The notes beneath the pieces are model-generated. The model ran no database searches and was not told the DNA's origin. It worked only from the letters and a program-made list of their open reading frames with translations. DNA of 64,000 nt. Source: Limnomonas spitsbergensis (taxonomy: Eukaryota > Chlorophyta > Chlorophyceae > Chlamydomonadales). Position numbers and translations under genes: made by a program. Position 1 is the stretch's first letter. Every line of letters begins with the position of its first letter. Positions 1 through 13,600 of this stretch are shown here, one piece after another. Location: contig JAYJMM010000106.1 in assembly GCA_037349105.1 (NCBI GenBank), forward strand, positions 1,984,001 through 2,048,000, read 5' to 3'.

Positions 1-333
1 CTCCTAGCTAGTACATGTTGGTTGAATGGGCCAGTGTCAGTCATGAGTTATGTTTTACACCTCCATGTGAAAGCAAGGTTGCTAGTATATTTCGTTTGGG
101 GCTTTTCACTGTGAGTTGTTACTATTTGACTGAACCTGATGTACAGCGAAACCAAGCAGGAGCCATGGGTACTCAAATACAAATGCGGGTTGGCAAATAG
201 CCATGACTGTGGATGATACTGATATTTTGCAGGATGCAAAAGCTTTGTAGGCATTTTTGAATGGCCAGGTTTACCCCAGTGAACCATGAGCCGGCTGGCA
301 ACGACAAGACTTTTTTCTGAATCGAGAGGAGAC
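1..333. other. Left flank of the retroelement, no gene seen
   Basis: I see no convincing coding region, RNA gene or repeat here. Short open frames on both strands lack recognisable motifs. The last bases before the element form the left copy of the candidate CTTA target-site duplication. Confidence 0.5.
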
Positions 334-337
334 CTTA

Positions 338-979
338 TGTCACAGTATCTTACCGTATACGTGACAGAACCGTTTAGACCGCAGTTAGCGTCCGCGGTGA
401 CTCCGCAGCTTCTCTGCGGAGTCTCCGGATTTGAGCTGAGACCTAGAAACCCGCTTACGCCGGGAGATTTGACAGGTTCTACCGTACTCTGAATTGGGCC
501 TGCCGGGTCCCTGTATCCCGGCAGTTGCCCTAGCTAGTTACTTCGTCCCTTTCTAAAGGACAGACCTCTATTGTAAACAGTTACCGGCCGTCATATGTGT
601 ATGAGACCTCCTAAGTTCACATAAGTCAGTACCCTTACTCAAGTCAAGCCTAGATCAGCCTCAGCTGAGATAGCTGGAGACAAGTACCCCAGCCAGAGAA
701 CCGAGACTACCCTGCCGAAGAAGAAGTACGCAGTCTGAGCCTCGTCAACCTCACCGCGTATTGCGCGGTAAGTGCACCTTAACATAGCCCTGCTGGATCG
801 CGCCCAGACGGCCAGAAGGCCTATGCTACCTTAGTCTATTGCTATATATACAAATATCAGTCTAGCCGCTTAACTCGAAGAGCACTCGCAGCCAGTGAAT
901 AGTCACTGAGCCTGCCCGTAGGCGTCCGTCACTGCCGTGAGGAAAGAAGTCCGCCACGGACCGGAAGCGCACCCTCGCG
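338..979 (+). repeat. Left terminal repeat, block B (642 bp)
   Basis: It begins with TGTCACAG and matches 18331-18972 end to end with two visible substitutions (near positions 348 and 963). It contains a TATA-like TATATATA at 843-850 and ends at ...CCTCGCG. Unlike the right-hand copy it is not followed by block A; the internal region starts at once with a 23-nt sequence complementary to 540-562. Confidence 0.93.
843..850 (+). promoter_or_regulatory. TATA-like box inside the left terminal repeat
   Basis: TATATATA lies in an AT-rich patch of an otherwise mixed repeat and is conserved at 18836-18843 in the right copy. If used, transcription would start near 870-880. That conflicts with a start near 540, which the self-priming model would need, so its role is uncertain. 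Confidence 0.35.
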
Positions 980-1002
980 TGTCCTTTAGAAAGGGACGAA
1001 GT
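980..1002 (+). promoter_or_regulatory. Candidate self-primer binding site, complementary to 540-562
   Basis: These 23 bases directly abut the left repeat, which is where the primer-binding site of an LTR element lies. They are the perfect reverse complement of 540-562 inside that repeat (and of 18533-18555 in the right copy). I saw no obvious initiator-Met tRNA primer site. The arrangement resembles Tf1/sushi-type self-priming, in which the RNA 5' end folds back onto a site next to the LTR. The match is directly visible; the function is inference. Confidence 0.6.
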
Positions 1003-1697
1003 GGATCTAGCCTGATCAGCCTGATTTGCCAATTCCTGCTAAAGGTGCTTGTGCAGCGAGATTGGAATTTTGTTTGTATGCAAACGACCTTGGACAGCAT
1101 ATGAATTGCACTTTTGCTGTGGTAATCTCCAGAGAGAGATTGCCAAGTTAAACTCTGAGAATCACTGAGTGTGGCAGCTTAAGTGTTGAGTCCAGAAGTG
1201 ACTTGAAGATCTGACTGAGGATTTATACACCCAGCAGATAATTGCCTGTGTGACTGCAATTTGAGATCAGGTGGATCCAATTTCTCATCATTGACAGAAG
1301 TAAACTTGTGGATAGAACATCCAAGGTTGAAATCGTGTGGGTGTGCCAAAGGATCCCCGCAGGAACGCGGAGCTGAGCGGACACCACCGAAAGGCAACAT
1401 CCACGCAGGGCGTGTGACATCCACGCGGGACGTGAGACATCTAGAAGCAGCCCTACTAGCAAGGTGGGAAGAGCTGAAAGGGCGAAGGAGGATTCCGCCA
1501 GATTGAAACTAGGGAACAGAAAGCGGGAAGGCGAGGTCTTTCCTGCATAGTGCTTTACCTGCCAGCCGATCTTGACTTGCAAAATCCTCACCAGATTGCA
1601 GTAGGAACAAGGGGGCAGAAGCCTAGCGTTAGCAGATCTTGTAGAGGGTGTTGCCAGCACGCTTGCAGGACCGTGCGGTTCGTTAATTGCCTGTAGA
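1003..1697 (+). other. 5' leader of the retroelement, non-coding
   Basis: About 700 bp lie between the candidate primer site and the ATG at 1698. I saw no motif beyond short frames. This would be the untranslated leader and might contain packaging signals, which cannot be recognised by eye. Confidence 0.5.
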
Positions 1698-4600
1698 ATG
1701 ACAGAGGTAGATCTCAACCCCGATAGGCACCAGCACCCTGACGCCCAACGGAGAAGTGGGCGTCTGAGGGGGCTGGAGCCGGGTGTAAACCTGATGGAGG
1801 CTAGTGATGAGTTGGCTGCAGAAGCACTATTGGTGGCGGAGAAGCTGGCAGGGCCAGTGGAACCGCCCGCGGGGCACTGCAAGGTGCCAGAGCCGGGTCG
1901 CGTACCGCCCAGAGAGGCAGGGGCGCAGGCAGACGGCTCAGCACTAGTGACACGTAAAGGCATCGGCCGAGGGGGTCCAGTGCCCGCCGATTTCAGGGGC
2001 AGCCTGGAATTCGAGCAGTGGCAGACTCAGGCTGGAACACCAGAGCTGATCTTGGATCAAGCAACAGAAGTGTCCCAGAGCTGTGACACGCAGCAGAATC
2101 CGCCCAGGGCGGCCAGGGTCGCGCAATGGGTCACAGACGAACCCAGTCAGACGGATCAAAGGGCCAAGGAAGCCGCAGCACCAAGAGGGGTTGCAGGCGG
2201 TGATAAAACCTGCACAGACAAACCCAGTCAGCCGGATCAAAGGGCCGAGGAAGCCGCAGCACCAAAAGAGGTTGCAAGCTGCGATAAAACCTGCACAGAC
2301 AAGCCTCGAATGAAGGCAGAGGAAGATGGGGACTGGAGTGTACCTGCAGGGGTCAAACACGAGGAAGATGATCCCCAACCAGCAGAGGGCAGGTATAGCT
2401 CGCAGGCGGGCAAGGAAAGGGAGAAACCAGCAGAGCCGGTGGGGAAGCCTTGGGCTGACATAATATCCGAGGAAGAACAGCCAGACCTAGTTCAGGAAGA
2501 GCGGAAGCAGCAGCCTAAAGCAGGACTGCGTCCCGTGCTGCAGCCACAGCCGCGCAAGGCACCGGTTAGAGGAGGAGCTGGATCCACAGTCTTTGGCACA
2601 CCGCTGTCCAGTTTTCCACCCAGCGTGAACAGGCCTGTGCAAATATCCAAGGAGGGATCTAGCAGCCAGGCGCAGAGAGAGCCAGAGCGCCCCGGGAGTG
2701 AGGGAGTAATGGGCGGCAATGAGGAGTCAGAAGGGCCGATCGGTTGGGCAGGAATTTTGCAGTGGGCAGCAGACCTGTGGAAGCAAGTTTGCTCCAGGAC
2801 GTTCTTGCGTTTCCAGGACCAGGTCACAGCCATTGAGGTGTTCAAGGCCCATCATCTGCGGGGATGGGCAACAAAGGCCATGTTGGGTATCCCCCACACA
2901 GGGCAGGACAGGGCGACGCTGTTAGCCGCCCTTGGACAGGTATCCAAGGGAAGGGCGGGACACGAAGCAGCCAGGGCTGTTAAAGCCTTTGCAGATGAAT
3001 GGTGCAACGAGGTAACAGGAGACCAGGAGGAACCTGGATCCGAGCCAGACGATGAGGAGGACCAGGCATGGGAAGGATTCGTAACAGCAGTACAGCGGCC
3101 GGAGGAGCTCAGGGAGGTGCAAAGGTGGCAGCAACAGGCAAGAGCCGCGCCAAACCCAGCACTCAGACCAGAGGCCTACGAAGTCAGCAGCGAGCCAAGC
3201 CTCAGAGGACGACCAAGGGGAAGAGAAGTACCCAGAGCCAGCAGTCCAGCCGCCAGCGAAAGGGCAGAGTTGACTAGCCAATCGCTCGCCAGGATGGCTG
3301 AGCATGGCACAGCAACACGCAGAGCAAGCAGGCAAGAGTCTTATGCGTTGCTGCGCATAGTCGAGGACAAAGAAAACACATGCCAGGAAACCCAGGTGGA
3401 TTACATCAAGGAATTCCTGAGGAACAGGCAGGCGGGCACAGCAAGTGGAACCAGGAGAAATGAGTCTGCAGGCAGCGCACGGAGCCGTGGCCCAAGAATA
3501 CAGGAAGCCAGAGAGGAAACGCAGTCTGATTCCTATGCCAGGAATTACACAGGCGGAACGCAGCCAGGGTGGCACGGCCAGGAGCCGCCCAGGGGGCAGG
3601 CATACAACAGAGAGCAGCCCAACCGGCATAGCCAGGAGCAGCCCAGAGGGCAGGCAGATGGCAGGGAACAGCCAAGCCAGCAAAGCCAGGAGCAACCCAG
3701 GGGACCAGCGGAACACAGCAGAGGGGTGAGGCAGGAACGGCAAGACCAGGAGCTGCCCAGAGGACAGACAGGGCCGGGCACAGCGCAGTCTTGGAGGCCT
3801 GGCTCTGACAGCAGACCAGGCAGAAACGAATCAGAACAACTGCCACCCGAGGGAAGTAGAAGCTCTGCAGGAAGGGCAGGCAGGCAGCCATCACGAGAAG
3901 ATCGGGATCAGGAGGAGGATTTTTACAGACACGGCAGATACCATTCAGGCCGCAGCCTATCGAGGGGCGGTGGTGGAGGATCTAGGTCAAGGTCAGCATC
4001 CGTTGATTCGGGACCAGGAGGAGCAGACAGGCGCAGGCCAGGAGCCAGGCAGGAGTCCAGCGACCAGGAAATGAGGAGGCTCGAGAGGGAGCAGGCAAGG
4101 GTGAACCTGCAGCTGCAGCAGCAGATGGTCCTGCAGCTGGCAGGGGTAGCCAAATTCACCAAAATCCCAGCCATCCAAGGCAACGTGCCAGTGTTGGATA
4201 TGTCGCACCCAGGCGCAGTTGCAGCCAGGAAATATTGCCAGGCATGTGGATATTGGGGATCGCACAACAGGCTGGCGCTGTCAGATGACCCGCCAGCGCT
4301 GGCTGTGGTGGCCGGAGAAATAGCTGGGTCGTGCCAGTCGCCATCAGCCATGACGATGTTGGTGAAATCACTGGTCAAGCTATGGGACAGCAAGCCGGCT
4401 AGCGTGGGGCCACTGATGGTAGCCATCAGGGCGGCGCCCCATGCAGGAGGCAGGGCTGCCAGAGAGGCAGAAAAGATAAGGGGGATGTGGGTACCCCCAG
4501 CAGAGGAGCCGTGTTGTGAGGCCTCAATGCTAACCTTGTGGATCAAAGTGGTTCAAGCAGAGGTGGGAAAGCCAACCTCGGATGAGAGGACAGCCATTTC

Positions 4601-7600
4601 CAACCTCAGGCTGGGGGTGAAGACCACTCTTGACCCTGACGTCAAGCCAGAGGAGACAGTGGAGGCATTTGCTCACAGAGTGCTGTCGACAGCAGAGTTG
4701 CTGCAGATCTCAAGGGATGCAGTGGACCACTTTGGCAGGAGGCACTCGGTCTCGCATCTGTTCCATGACGGACTTCCAGCGCTTGCTAAGGCCAAACTGA
4801 GCAAGTTTGTCATGACCGTCCCAGGGTACCTCAGCATGACAGACGAAGATCAGATTGCAGTGCTCACACAGCAGGTGGTGCTGTGGGAGAAATTTGCCTT
4901 GGAAATGGGGGACCTAGGAGGCGCAAGCCTCAAACAGATGACTGGTGGGCCTGGCCAGGGGGAGGCGCAGTCCAACAGAACGAGGAGAGAGAGAACAGTA
5001 CAGTGGGAGATGCGGGCACGCCTTGAAGGGGCAGGGAACCCTGCAGGAGCAGCAGCTGCCCAGCAACAGAGGAACGACAAACCCAGAGGAGTTACCTGGG
5101 CAGAGCAGTCAGGAGCACCAAATTACAGCGCAGAAGGCGCTGCAGGGGCTGTCAAGGCATGCTACCAGTGTGGTAGCACGGCGCACCTGGCAAGGGATTG
5201 CAGGGCACCCAGATCCAGGGATGAGCGCAGGCCACCGCCACTTGCTACCGACATAACAGCTGGGCAGCCCAGGCCGCAGCAACAGCAGTACCCGCTCCCA
5301 CCAAGGCCGCAGCAGGGTCAGCCTGTAGGCAGACCGTACGAGCGGAATCAGAACAACAGGCAGTACCAAAGGCCGGGACCTGGCCAGGGGGGCCAGGCTC
5401 AGCAAGCGGCACACGTGTCTCACCTCAGCAGCCCAACGGGGCAAGCCGAGCCAGAGGGCTGGCAACAGACTATGGCAGAGATGCTCAGCGAGTCTGTAGC
5501 ACTCATGACGCAGGTTGGGCTAGTACCCAAGCCTGCAGGTTTCAAGCAGGCAGTTCATAACGCCCGTCCTAAGTCGTTTCTGCCAGAACCTTTGCAGGAG
5601 GAGGAACCAGTACCAGGATTCACGGTACAACCCTCCAGGAAGGGAGCAAAGAGGCTGGTATTGAGTAAACTAGCTGACGATATGACTGACATCCGCCTAC
5701 AGGTGTTCAAGTTGAACGAGCGGCTCTCAGCGCTGTCGTTCACCACGATGCCCATGGGAGGAGACAACACCGGCCACAGGGGTGAGACTAGTAACACCAG
5801 GCCAGAGGGTAGAACGGTGACGGCTGCACCCAAGCTGCAGTATTTCAAAAATGACAGAAGCAACCTGGAGCAGTGTGTGGGACTTATGGTCAATGGGAAG
5901 GTCCTGGTGGCTCAGAAAGCACTCATGGACTCCGCATGCACGTGCCATGTCATCACTGTCAATATTGCAGAGCAATTAGTTGCCATGGGGGCGGAGCTGG
6001 TGCGTACAGACGAGAAGATTCGTACCACAGACAATGCAGGGGCAGATCTGTATGGAGTCCTGTTCATTTATGTGGTGTATGGATACGGAGGGCCCAATGC
6101 CATTATGGAGCCCACGGTGGTCAGGGTCGTTAAGACACCACCGGATGCATATGAGCACTTGGTAGGGAACCCAGAGTTCCTCAAGTATAACGGGGTCTTA
6201 GAGGCAGCGGGAAGGCTGACCTTACGACCCAGAGAGGGCCCACAGAGAGCACAAAGGGTCAGGGACCTTACGCTGCCACTAATGCGGGCATCTCCAGCAG
6301 GAGGGTACCAGGCAGCAGCAGTGGCATGGGCAGGAATCCAGTGTGGATTTGCAGAACGTGAAGGGTGGCCCGCGGCCAGAGTAGAGGAAGAACATGAGCC
6401 GCTCTTACAGCATGCCATGGCCACACACGCAGGTGCCGCCATGAGGACAGACCAGAAGGTGGGACAGAGTCGCGGAACAGCCGCAGGTGCAGGCAGGAGC
6501 ACCGCAGATGCGAGCAGGAACAGCCGTGAGGACCCACATGAGACCGCTCCCAGGCCGCGCCAGGGCAGGCAAGCGCAGGCCGCAGCGCTCAGGGAGGTCA
6601 AGGAGGAGGCCCAGGCCGCTGCGTCACAGCCAGGCCAGGCAGCATCACAGGCAGAGGCCAGTGCTGGGGTAGCAATGGCGCTCAAGGCAGATGCAAAGTC
6701 GCCATACCAAAAGGAGGTCATCAGGAGGTGCATAGAAGTGAGCCCACGCTACCCGTGTGTCTTGTGTGGAGAACCTGGCCCGCACTCACCAGAGGCGTGT
6801 GACCAGAAAATCCGGAAGATACTGCAGAAGCCTGCGGCGGTTCCCACAGCCCAGGGGAAATCACCAGGAGCCAAAAGGCGGGTGGACTTCGGGGGAGCTG
6901 CAGCAGCAAGAGCTGCACCAGCGGGGTCAGTCAGGACCTCGGAGGCGCAGGCAGCTGGCAGCAAGGAGGAGAGTGAGGAACCAGAGGAGTCAGAGGAGGA
7001 CGAGGTCCAAGAAAAAAGGACCAGTTCACAGTACATGCATGTGCTGAGGCTGCAGCAAACAGTAGAGCTGCTGCAGCAGGACGTCAAGGCAAGGGAAGAG
7101 CTGCTGTACCGCCAGGCGGCTGCAACAATTGAATACCTGAGGTTGCAGCAGGTCAGGTGGACAGGCCTCCAGGACGCCAACATACGGCTTACGGAGGTAC
7201 AACAGCAGTACATCTTGCGTGCAGACCAGCTGCGAGCGCTGTACGCCAACCTTGGGAACCAGCAGGCAGGAGGGCCGCTGCAATCCACAATCCCAGGTGA
7301 CCCGGAGCTGGCAGAGCAAATGGGAGCCATTTTTCAATCCGCAATCGAGCTCGCGGATGAGGAAGAGGATCTGAGCCAGGAAAATCCGCAGGAACAGGAG
7401 CAGCTAGCCACTGGTCAGCAGGGACCAGGGGGCAGTGGCATGGCCAGGCAGGCCAGTGGGGAGCAGCAAGTGCAGCGCAGGGGATCATCCCCAGACGACG
7501 CAATACACACAGCAACCAGAGAGCGCAGCAGGAGTGCGCAGCGGGCTCGCAGTGTAGAGCGGTGTGGGGCGGCACCTACACCGGAGGCTCGAACCCAGCG

Positions 7601-10600
7601 GCCAAACCGTCTTGGTAGCTTCGACCGGCCTAGCAGCGGGAGGCAGCAGTCACCCGGCAGGGACCGCGGGAGCCAGCCCAGGGGCAGGTCACAAGAACGG
7701 GGCACAGGTCACCACGCCAGGCCATACCAGCAAGAAGGCAGAATGCAGGATAGAAGAGGAACCCCCGGCCAGAGCCCGCAGGGCGGGGCCCAGGCAGGGC
7801 GCAGCTGGATGGGAGGGCAGAGGAACGTCCTCGGACCCCACGATGGGGGAGTGTGCTTCAACTGTCAGAAGCCCGGGCACTTCGCTAATGCGTGCCCAGA
7901 GCAAGGGGAGGCCAGGCAGCCAGGCGGCAGCAGCCAATCGCGAGCAGCAATAGGCTCGGAGCGAAGCTGGGGAGTCAGGGGGCCCGGCAGGAGCCAGGAT
8001 GCCCCAGAAGATACCATGAGGCGAGCCTATGAGGCCGCCAAGGAAGTTTCCTTTGAGGAATGGAAGAGACAGCAAGAGGCAGACGGCCCGAGTGACCTGC
8101 CAGGTCCGCCGGGATGGACGGGGCCGGCCGGACAGTCTTACAACTCCAGGTGGGTCAGCCTGGAGAGGCACACGTGCATGATGTCTGTCCATGAGGGGTT
8201 TGGGCAGGATGCAGAGACTCCAGCTGAGGGCACCCCAGCTGCAGCAATGCCGTCCACCTTCCAGGTGGTGCCAGAGGGGCAGGTGGCCCGGCAAATGCAT
8301 CACTGGCAGTTGGTGGTAGAGGCGCTGGCCACGAACCACTATGGTACTCGACCCGCAGGGTCAGCCAGACCCATGCCCCATGCAATGTGGTTCCTCAGGA
8401 ACCTCCAGCAAAGGGGGTGCCCGGCCCCATGTGAAGGATGGCCCGGCATTCTCCAGCAGTTTCTCACCAAGGAATGGGACATCTATGATGCCCAGATGGA
8501 TGAGTTTGAGAGGATAGTGCAGGAGGCAGGACCCCAGCACAGGGTAGATGAGGGGGAAATCAGTGCAGAAGGGGACAGCTCCAGCGACTCAGAAGAGGGC
8601 CATGAGCCTCAAGTCCCTGTACCAGTGCGTGAGGAAGAAGCTGCCATGCTCTGCCCAGGTACCCCGGAGGGCAACGCGGACACAGGCGGCGAGGTAGCGG
8701 GAGCAGCCGCTGGAACCCGGAATGGGCTCAGCAGGCAGGATCACCGCCCAGGATCCAAGGGGGCAGCAGCTTTGAGTCCAGAGGACAATACGGCTGGGGC
8801 CGTTAGGGCCCATCACAGCACCTCTTCTCAATCCAACGCTGTCAGATGGGAAGAGGGGGACAGAGGGCTGCAGCGCAGCCGCAGCAGGGGCGAGAGGCCA
8901 GCTGCAGGGAATGAGGATTCCCAATTCACCCAGGCCGGAACAGGGCGCCGGGGCAGGTCGGGCAGCAGAGGGTGGGTTCCCCCTGAGCCAGACCCGCCAC
9001 GTCTGCCAGAGAGCAGGCGCTTCGTTCAATGGTACCGCCTGGGAGAAGAAATGCCAGAGGCGTCGTCTTCAGAGGCTATGATCACTCTGCCGGCACAGTC
9101 CAAAGATGGGCTTTGTAGGCTGCAGAACCACAGGCTCTTGGAGGGCAGGTCGCACACGTGTGTCAACATTGCAGCAGCCATGCAGGCAGTGGCCAGACTG
9201 ATCTTTCCGTGGGACGCAGTGACAGCAGTCCTGCTGAGTGCAGCACTCAAGGGGCTCATTCAGCCCAGCACAGGGATGGAGGCTTATATGCAGAGGGGAT
9301 GGTCACAGCACCCCATCTACGCATACTGCGTTACCGAGATGGTGGGCCTCGCCGTCAAAGAGGGCATCACAGCAGTGGCAGCGGCCGACAGGGCGCACCC
9401 AGACGTGCCGGATAGCACGCGCACCGAGGGGATGTGGCAGGGCGCGCAGCCCGGGTTCATGCGCACGCCGTGGGCAGAGGACTGCGTCCATCAGTTGATG
9501 GAGCATTCCGACCTCAGAGACCGCGCTTTCTACGTGCCAATACAGGCCTTAGGAGGGCGTGGAGGGGGTGACAGGTCCGAGGATGGACCCTACAGCGGGG
9601 CAGGGCTGTGCCATTCCGATAGGCCACGGCGGTGCGAGGCCACCGTTGAGGCATCAGTCACCATTCCCAGGACGGTCGCAGGGCAAGCTGTACCGTGGGG
9701 AGTGGAGCTTGGGGAAGCCAGGGCGGCCATCCCAGTTCGGCAGCTGGTAACTTACTACCACGAGGAGATGGAAGAGGGGGAAATGCCTGTGTCAGAAGCA
9801 TGGATACACATGCATGCGTGGCGGGATGATCTGCCAGTCTTCCTGTTCGCAAGGTGCGAAGGGAACGTCGCAATCACCAAGTGCGCATCAGTCAACGAGG
9901 CAGAGCTCCACGCGCACACGCATGCCAGGGGAGCAGACCCAGCGACATGGGCGGTCATGCTCATGGCGTTGCAACGGGTTCTGCTTCCGGGACAGCTGTC
10001 GGCAGCCATGCGGCATGTATGGGGCGTGGACGATCAGTGGGCGCCGCTGGACATGACAGACTGCCCCACATGGCCATATGGGGCCGAGAGGTCGCCAGCG
10101 GATGGACCCATGTGGGAAGACGAGGAGGAGTTCGCGCGCTCGCCGTTCGCAGTGGAACGGTTAGAAGCATGCGTGCACCAGTGGGTGCGTTGGGAGAGAA
10201 GAGCTTGGCGCGACAACAGGGCCAGCAGCACGGAACCTTTTTGGCAGGCAAACAGCATGACAGTACAGCTGTGGAGGCAGGCGCACCCGGCGGGGGTGCG
10301 CACGCTGCACCCCTTATTCCGAGGATCAGGATCAGATACCTACATGGAGGACCTGGAGGAGCTGAGGACTCAGCCAGTGCTGGGACGCTGGATCCTGGGC
10401 AGGTGGGGTGCCCGCTATTATGATCCTGCTGCTGACAGCGACGGACCCATCCAGGACACGTACGAGCCAACAGAGCAGGGCCATGTCGCCTTTGTCACCA
10501 CCCTCGGGGCAACAGCAGCCTCTTGGGAGTGGCTGGAGCCCATGGAGGACATGGAGGTGGCAGCCCTGGAGGCTGAGACCGGGGATCGGGCGGTTACCAG

Positions 10601-13600
10601 CAGACCACTTGCAGGGGACCTGGACAGCAGGAAGCCATGGTCCAGCAATGCGCTCCCCCCCAGCCATGAGGGCAGGGGGCTGCTAGGGGAAGATAATGAA
10701 GACCCTTCGGAAGGGCCACCATCACTGGTGCAGGATTCAGAGTCGGAGGATGAGTGGGGCGCGGACAGAGGCCCATGCCCAGCAAGGATCAGCCTCACAA
10801 GAGCTGATGCCGGGGATGCAGATGAGAGGGAAGAGCCGCCCAACGCAGGCCCGGGACCAGGGAGTCCAGTGTGGGGCCGCAAGGAGGACTTGTTACAGCT
10901 ACGACAGGAGTGGATGCGCGATGTTGCTCAGGAGCAAGCAGCCATGGAAGAACGCAGAACCAGGAGAGCCGAGATAGAACGCAGCGGCAAGGTCGCGCTG
11001 GAGGAGAAGGCACACATGGTCGCAGTTGGGGTGAGCCCGAGGCAGGCAGCAGACCAGTGCGCTGGCGAGCCCAAGGGGGCAGCAGCAGGCAAGGCCAGCA
11101 GCATGAGCCCAGGGGACACCCAGATCAGCCCGCCAGCAACGGCAGCGGCAAGGGGGCCTTGGGGCGATCCAGCAGCATACAGCACGGAGCGCTGGGTGGC
11201 AGTGCTCAGGCACTTCGTGGATGAGCTAGACGTGCTAAGAAGGCAGGAAATGGGGCAGCAAGAGGCAAGCCAGGAGGCTAGCCTAGTTTTCAGGCTCAGA
11301 ATGCTGCCACTGCCCGATCCGGACCCCAGGATGGGCAGTTACAGCAGGGCGGTCAGGGAGCTACAGGAGGAGCTGGCGGAGAGAATATCAGCCCTCACTA
11401 GGAGAGCAGAAGGAGCGGACACCCAACAGCCGTCGGGCAGCCGCAGCAGCCAAACCCAAACCAGCAGGGGCGAGGACCTCGCAAGGAGGGTTGTCGGCGC
11501 GCAGGAAACCGTACGACGGGGCTGTGGGCAAGAAGAGCCCGCAGGTGCAGGCAGCAGCAAGGCCGTGCAGCGCGCCACTCACAGGCGAGAGCGGCTGGCA
11601 CAGTGCAGCACAAGACAGATTCCAGGAGCAGGGCCAGAAAGGGCCAGTGCGGTTTGGGCTGACACTGCCCAGATGCAAGGAAAAAATTCGAAGAAGTCCA
11701 GGCGACGCGCAGGAAAGGCGCAGAGGGCGGCCGCGGACAGGAACCGTGGCAGCAGACCAGGATTGGACTGCCCAGCCCTGCCACTCAGGGTCAGCCAGAT
11801 AGACCTGGAGATCACGTGGGCCAGAGGACAGCAGCCGCCAGCGCAGGACGCAGAGCCACGCGTTCAGCCCGCAGAACAGTTACCGCAGCAACCCACGAGG
11901 AAGATGACAGCGTGCAGAGGACTCCTCACCTGTACAGCAATTAAAGGGATCCTTACGGGGGCGCTCCAGCTGATACTGGTGTTGCTCCTGCTGTCAGTGT
12001 GTGTGCCGGGGGCGCGAGCTACCGGGCAGGGAGTGAGAGGTGGAGGATTTACAGCAGGCCAAGGTGCTTTCGTGTCTGGAAAGGAGGCAGCAGCAAAGCT
12101 GTCGTCTGGATGGTTGCGCCCACCGGCAGTCAGCTCCATGGGGGACGCCAGCAGGAGGGGTGCCTGCAGCCAGCAAAAGAGATGGCACAGCGGCAACACC
12201 ACTGGCGAGGAAGAGCTGCCCGCGGTGGACGACCCGCAGGCGGCTGAAATGATCGACATGTTCCAGCCGGGAGGAGTAGTGGAGCCGCCCGCAGAGTACG
12301 TCAAGACCAAGGAGGGGTGGCTGCTGGGCAAGCACCCCGACTTCACTGCGGAGCAGCAGGAGAGCCTGGAGCAGAGCCTCCGGGATCGCCAAGGAGCATT
12401 CGCTTACTCCATGGAGGATCTACCAGGCTACTGCGGCACGCAGGGTGAGTTTACACTGGCTTTAGAAGACGAGGTCAGTTCGTGCTTTCAGAAGTCCAGG
12501 GATATGCCGTCGCCTAAGGCAGCCATTTTTAAGGAAAAATGTCAGCCGATGATTGAGGCAGGCATCATAGTCAAGGTGCCCCAGGGGGGGCCAATCAAGT
12601 TTGCAGCCAACTCAGTAGTAGCGGCCAAGAAGAGTGCTGAAACTGGGGAGTGGACAGACCATCGCATAGCGCACGACATGCGCAGGTTAAACCTGCGTAC
12701 AGCCAAGCAGGAATTTGCAATCCCCAGGATGGAGACCATTTTTCAGAACCTGGGTACTGCCAAGATATTCAGCAAGGTTGATCTCAGGTCGGGGTTCATG
12801 CAGATCCATATAAAGGTCGAGGACCAGCCTAAGACAGCTTTTTGGATGGGACCTGAGCTTTGGATGTACACAAAGCTCAACTTTGGTCTGCGCAATGGGC
12901 CCCCCTTCTTTCAGCGTATGATGGAAGAGGAGATTGCTAGGGCAGGCCTGAGTGCGTTCTGCGTAGCATTCATTGACGATCTGCTAGTGTACAGCGATAC
13001 ACCAGCAGAACACATCAGGCATGTGGAGCTGATGTTGGACATGCTCTACAGTGTAGGGTTAAGGGCGCACCCCGACAAGTCCCTGTTTGGGTGTGCAACA
13101 GTGGAGTACCTGGGTCACAATGTGTCGGCCCAGGGGCTCACGCCGCACGCAGCTAAGATAGCAGCAGTCATGGCGCTGCCAGAGCCCGCATCGGTGAAAA
13201 ACATCCAGGAGGTCATGGGATTCTTGAATTTCTACCGGTGCTACGTCCCGGATTTCTCGAAAAAGGCAGCATGCATCAACGCATTGCTGGTCCAGGGGGT
13301 CCCGTTTGTGTGGGGGCCAGAGCAGTCGCAGGCGTTCCAGTTGATTAAGACAGAGATGTGCGAGGGCGGTAGAGTCCTGCGCAGACCAGATTACAGTGGG
13401 ACAGGGCCAGACGGCAAGGGGCCACCAAGGCCGTTCTTACTGTACACAGATTTCTCTAAGCAAGGCATAGGCGCCGTGCTAGGTCAGTGTGACGACAGCG
13501 GGCGGGAGTATATGGTGGCATGCACATCCAGGTCCCTGAACAAGAGCGAGAGGAACTATTCCTCGTTCCAGGGGGAAATGCTGGCCGCAGTGTATGCAGC

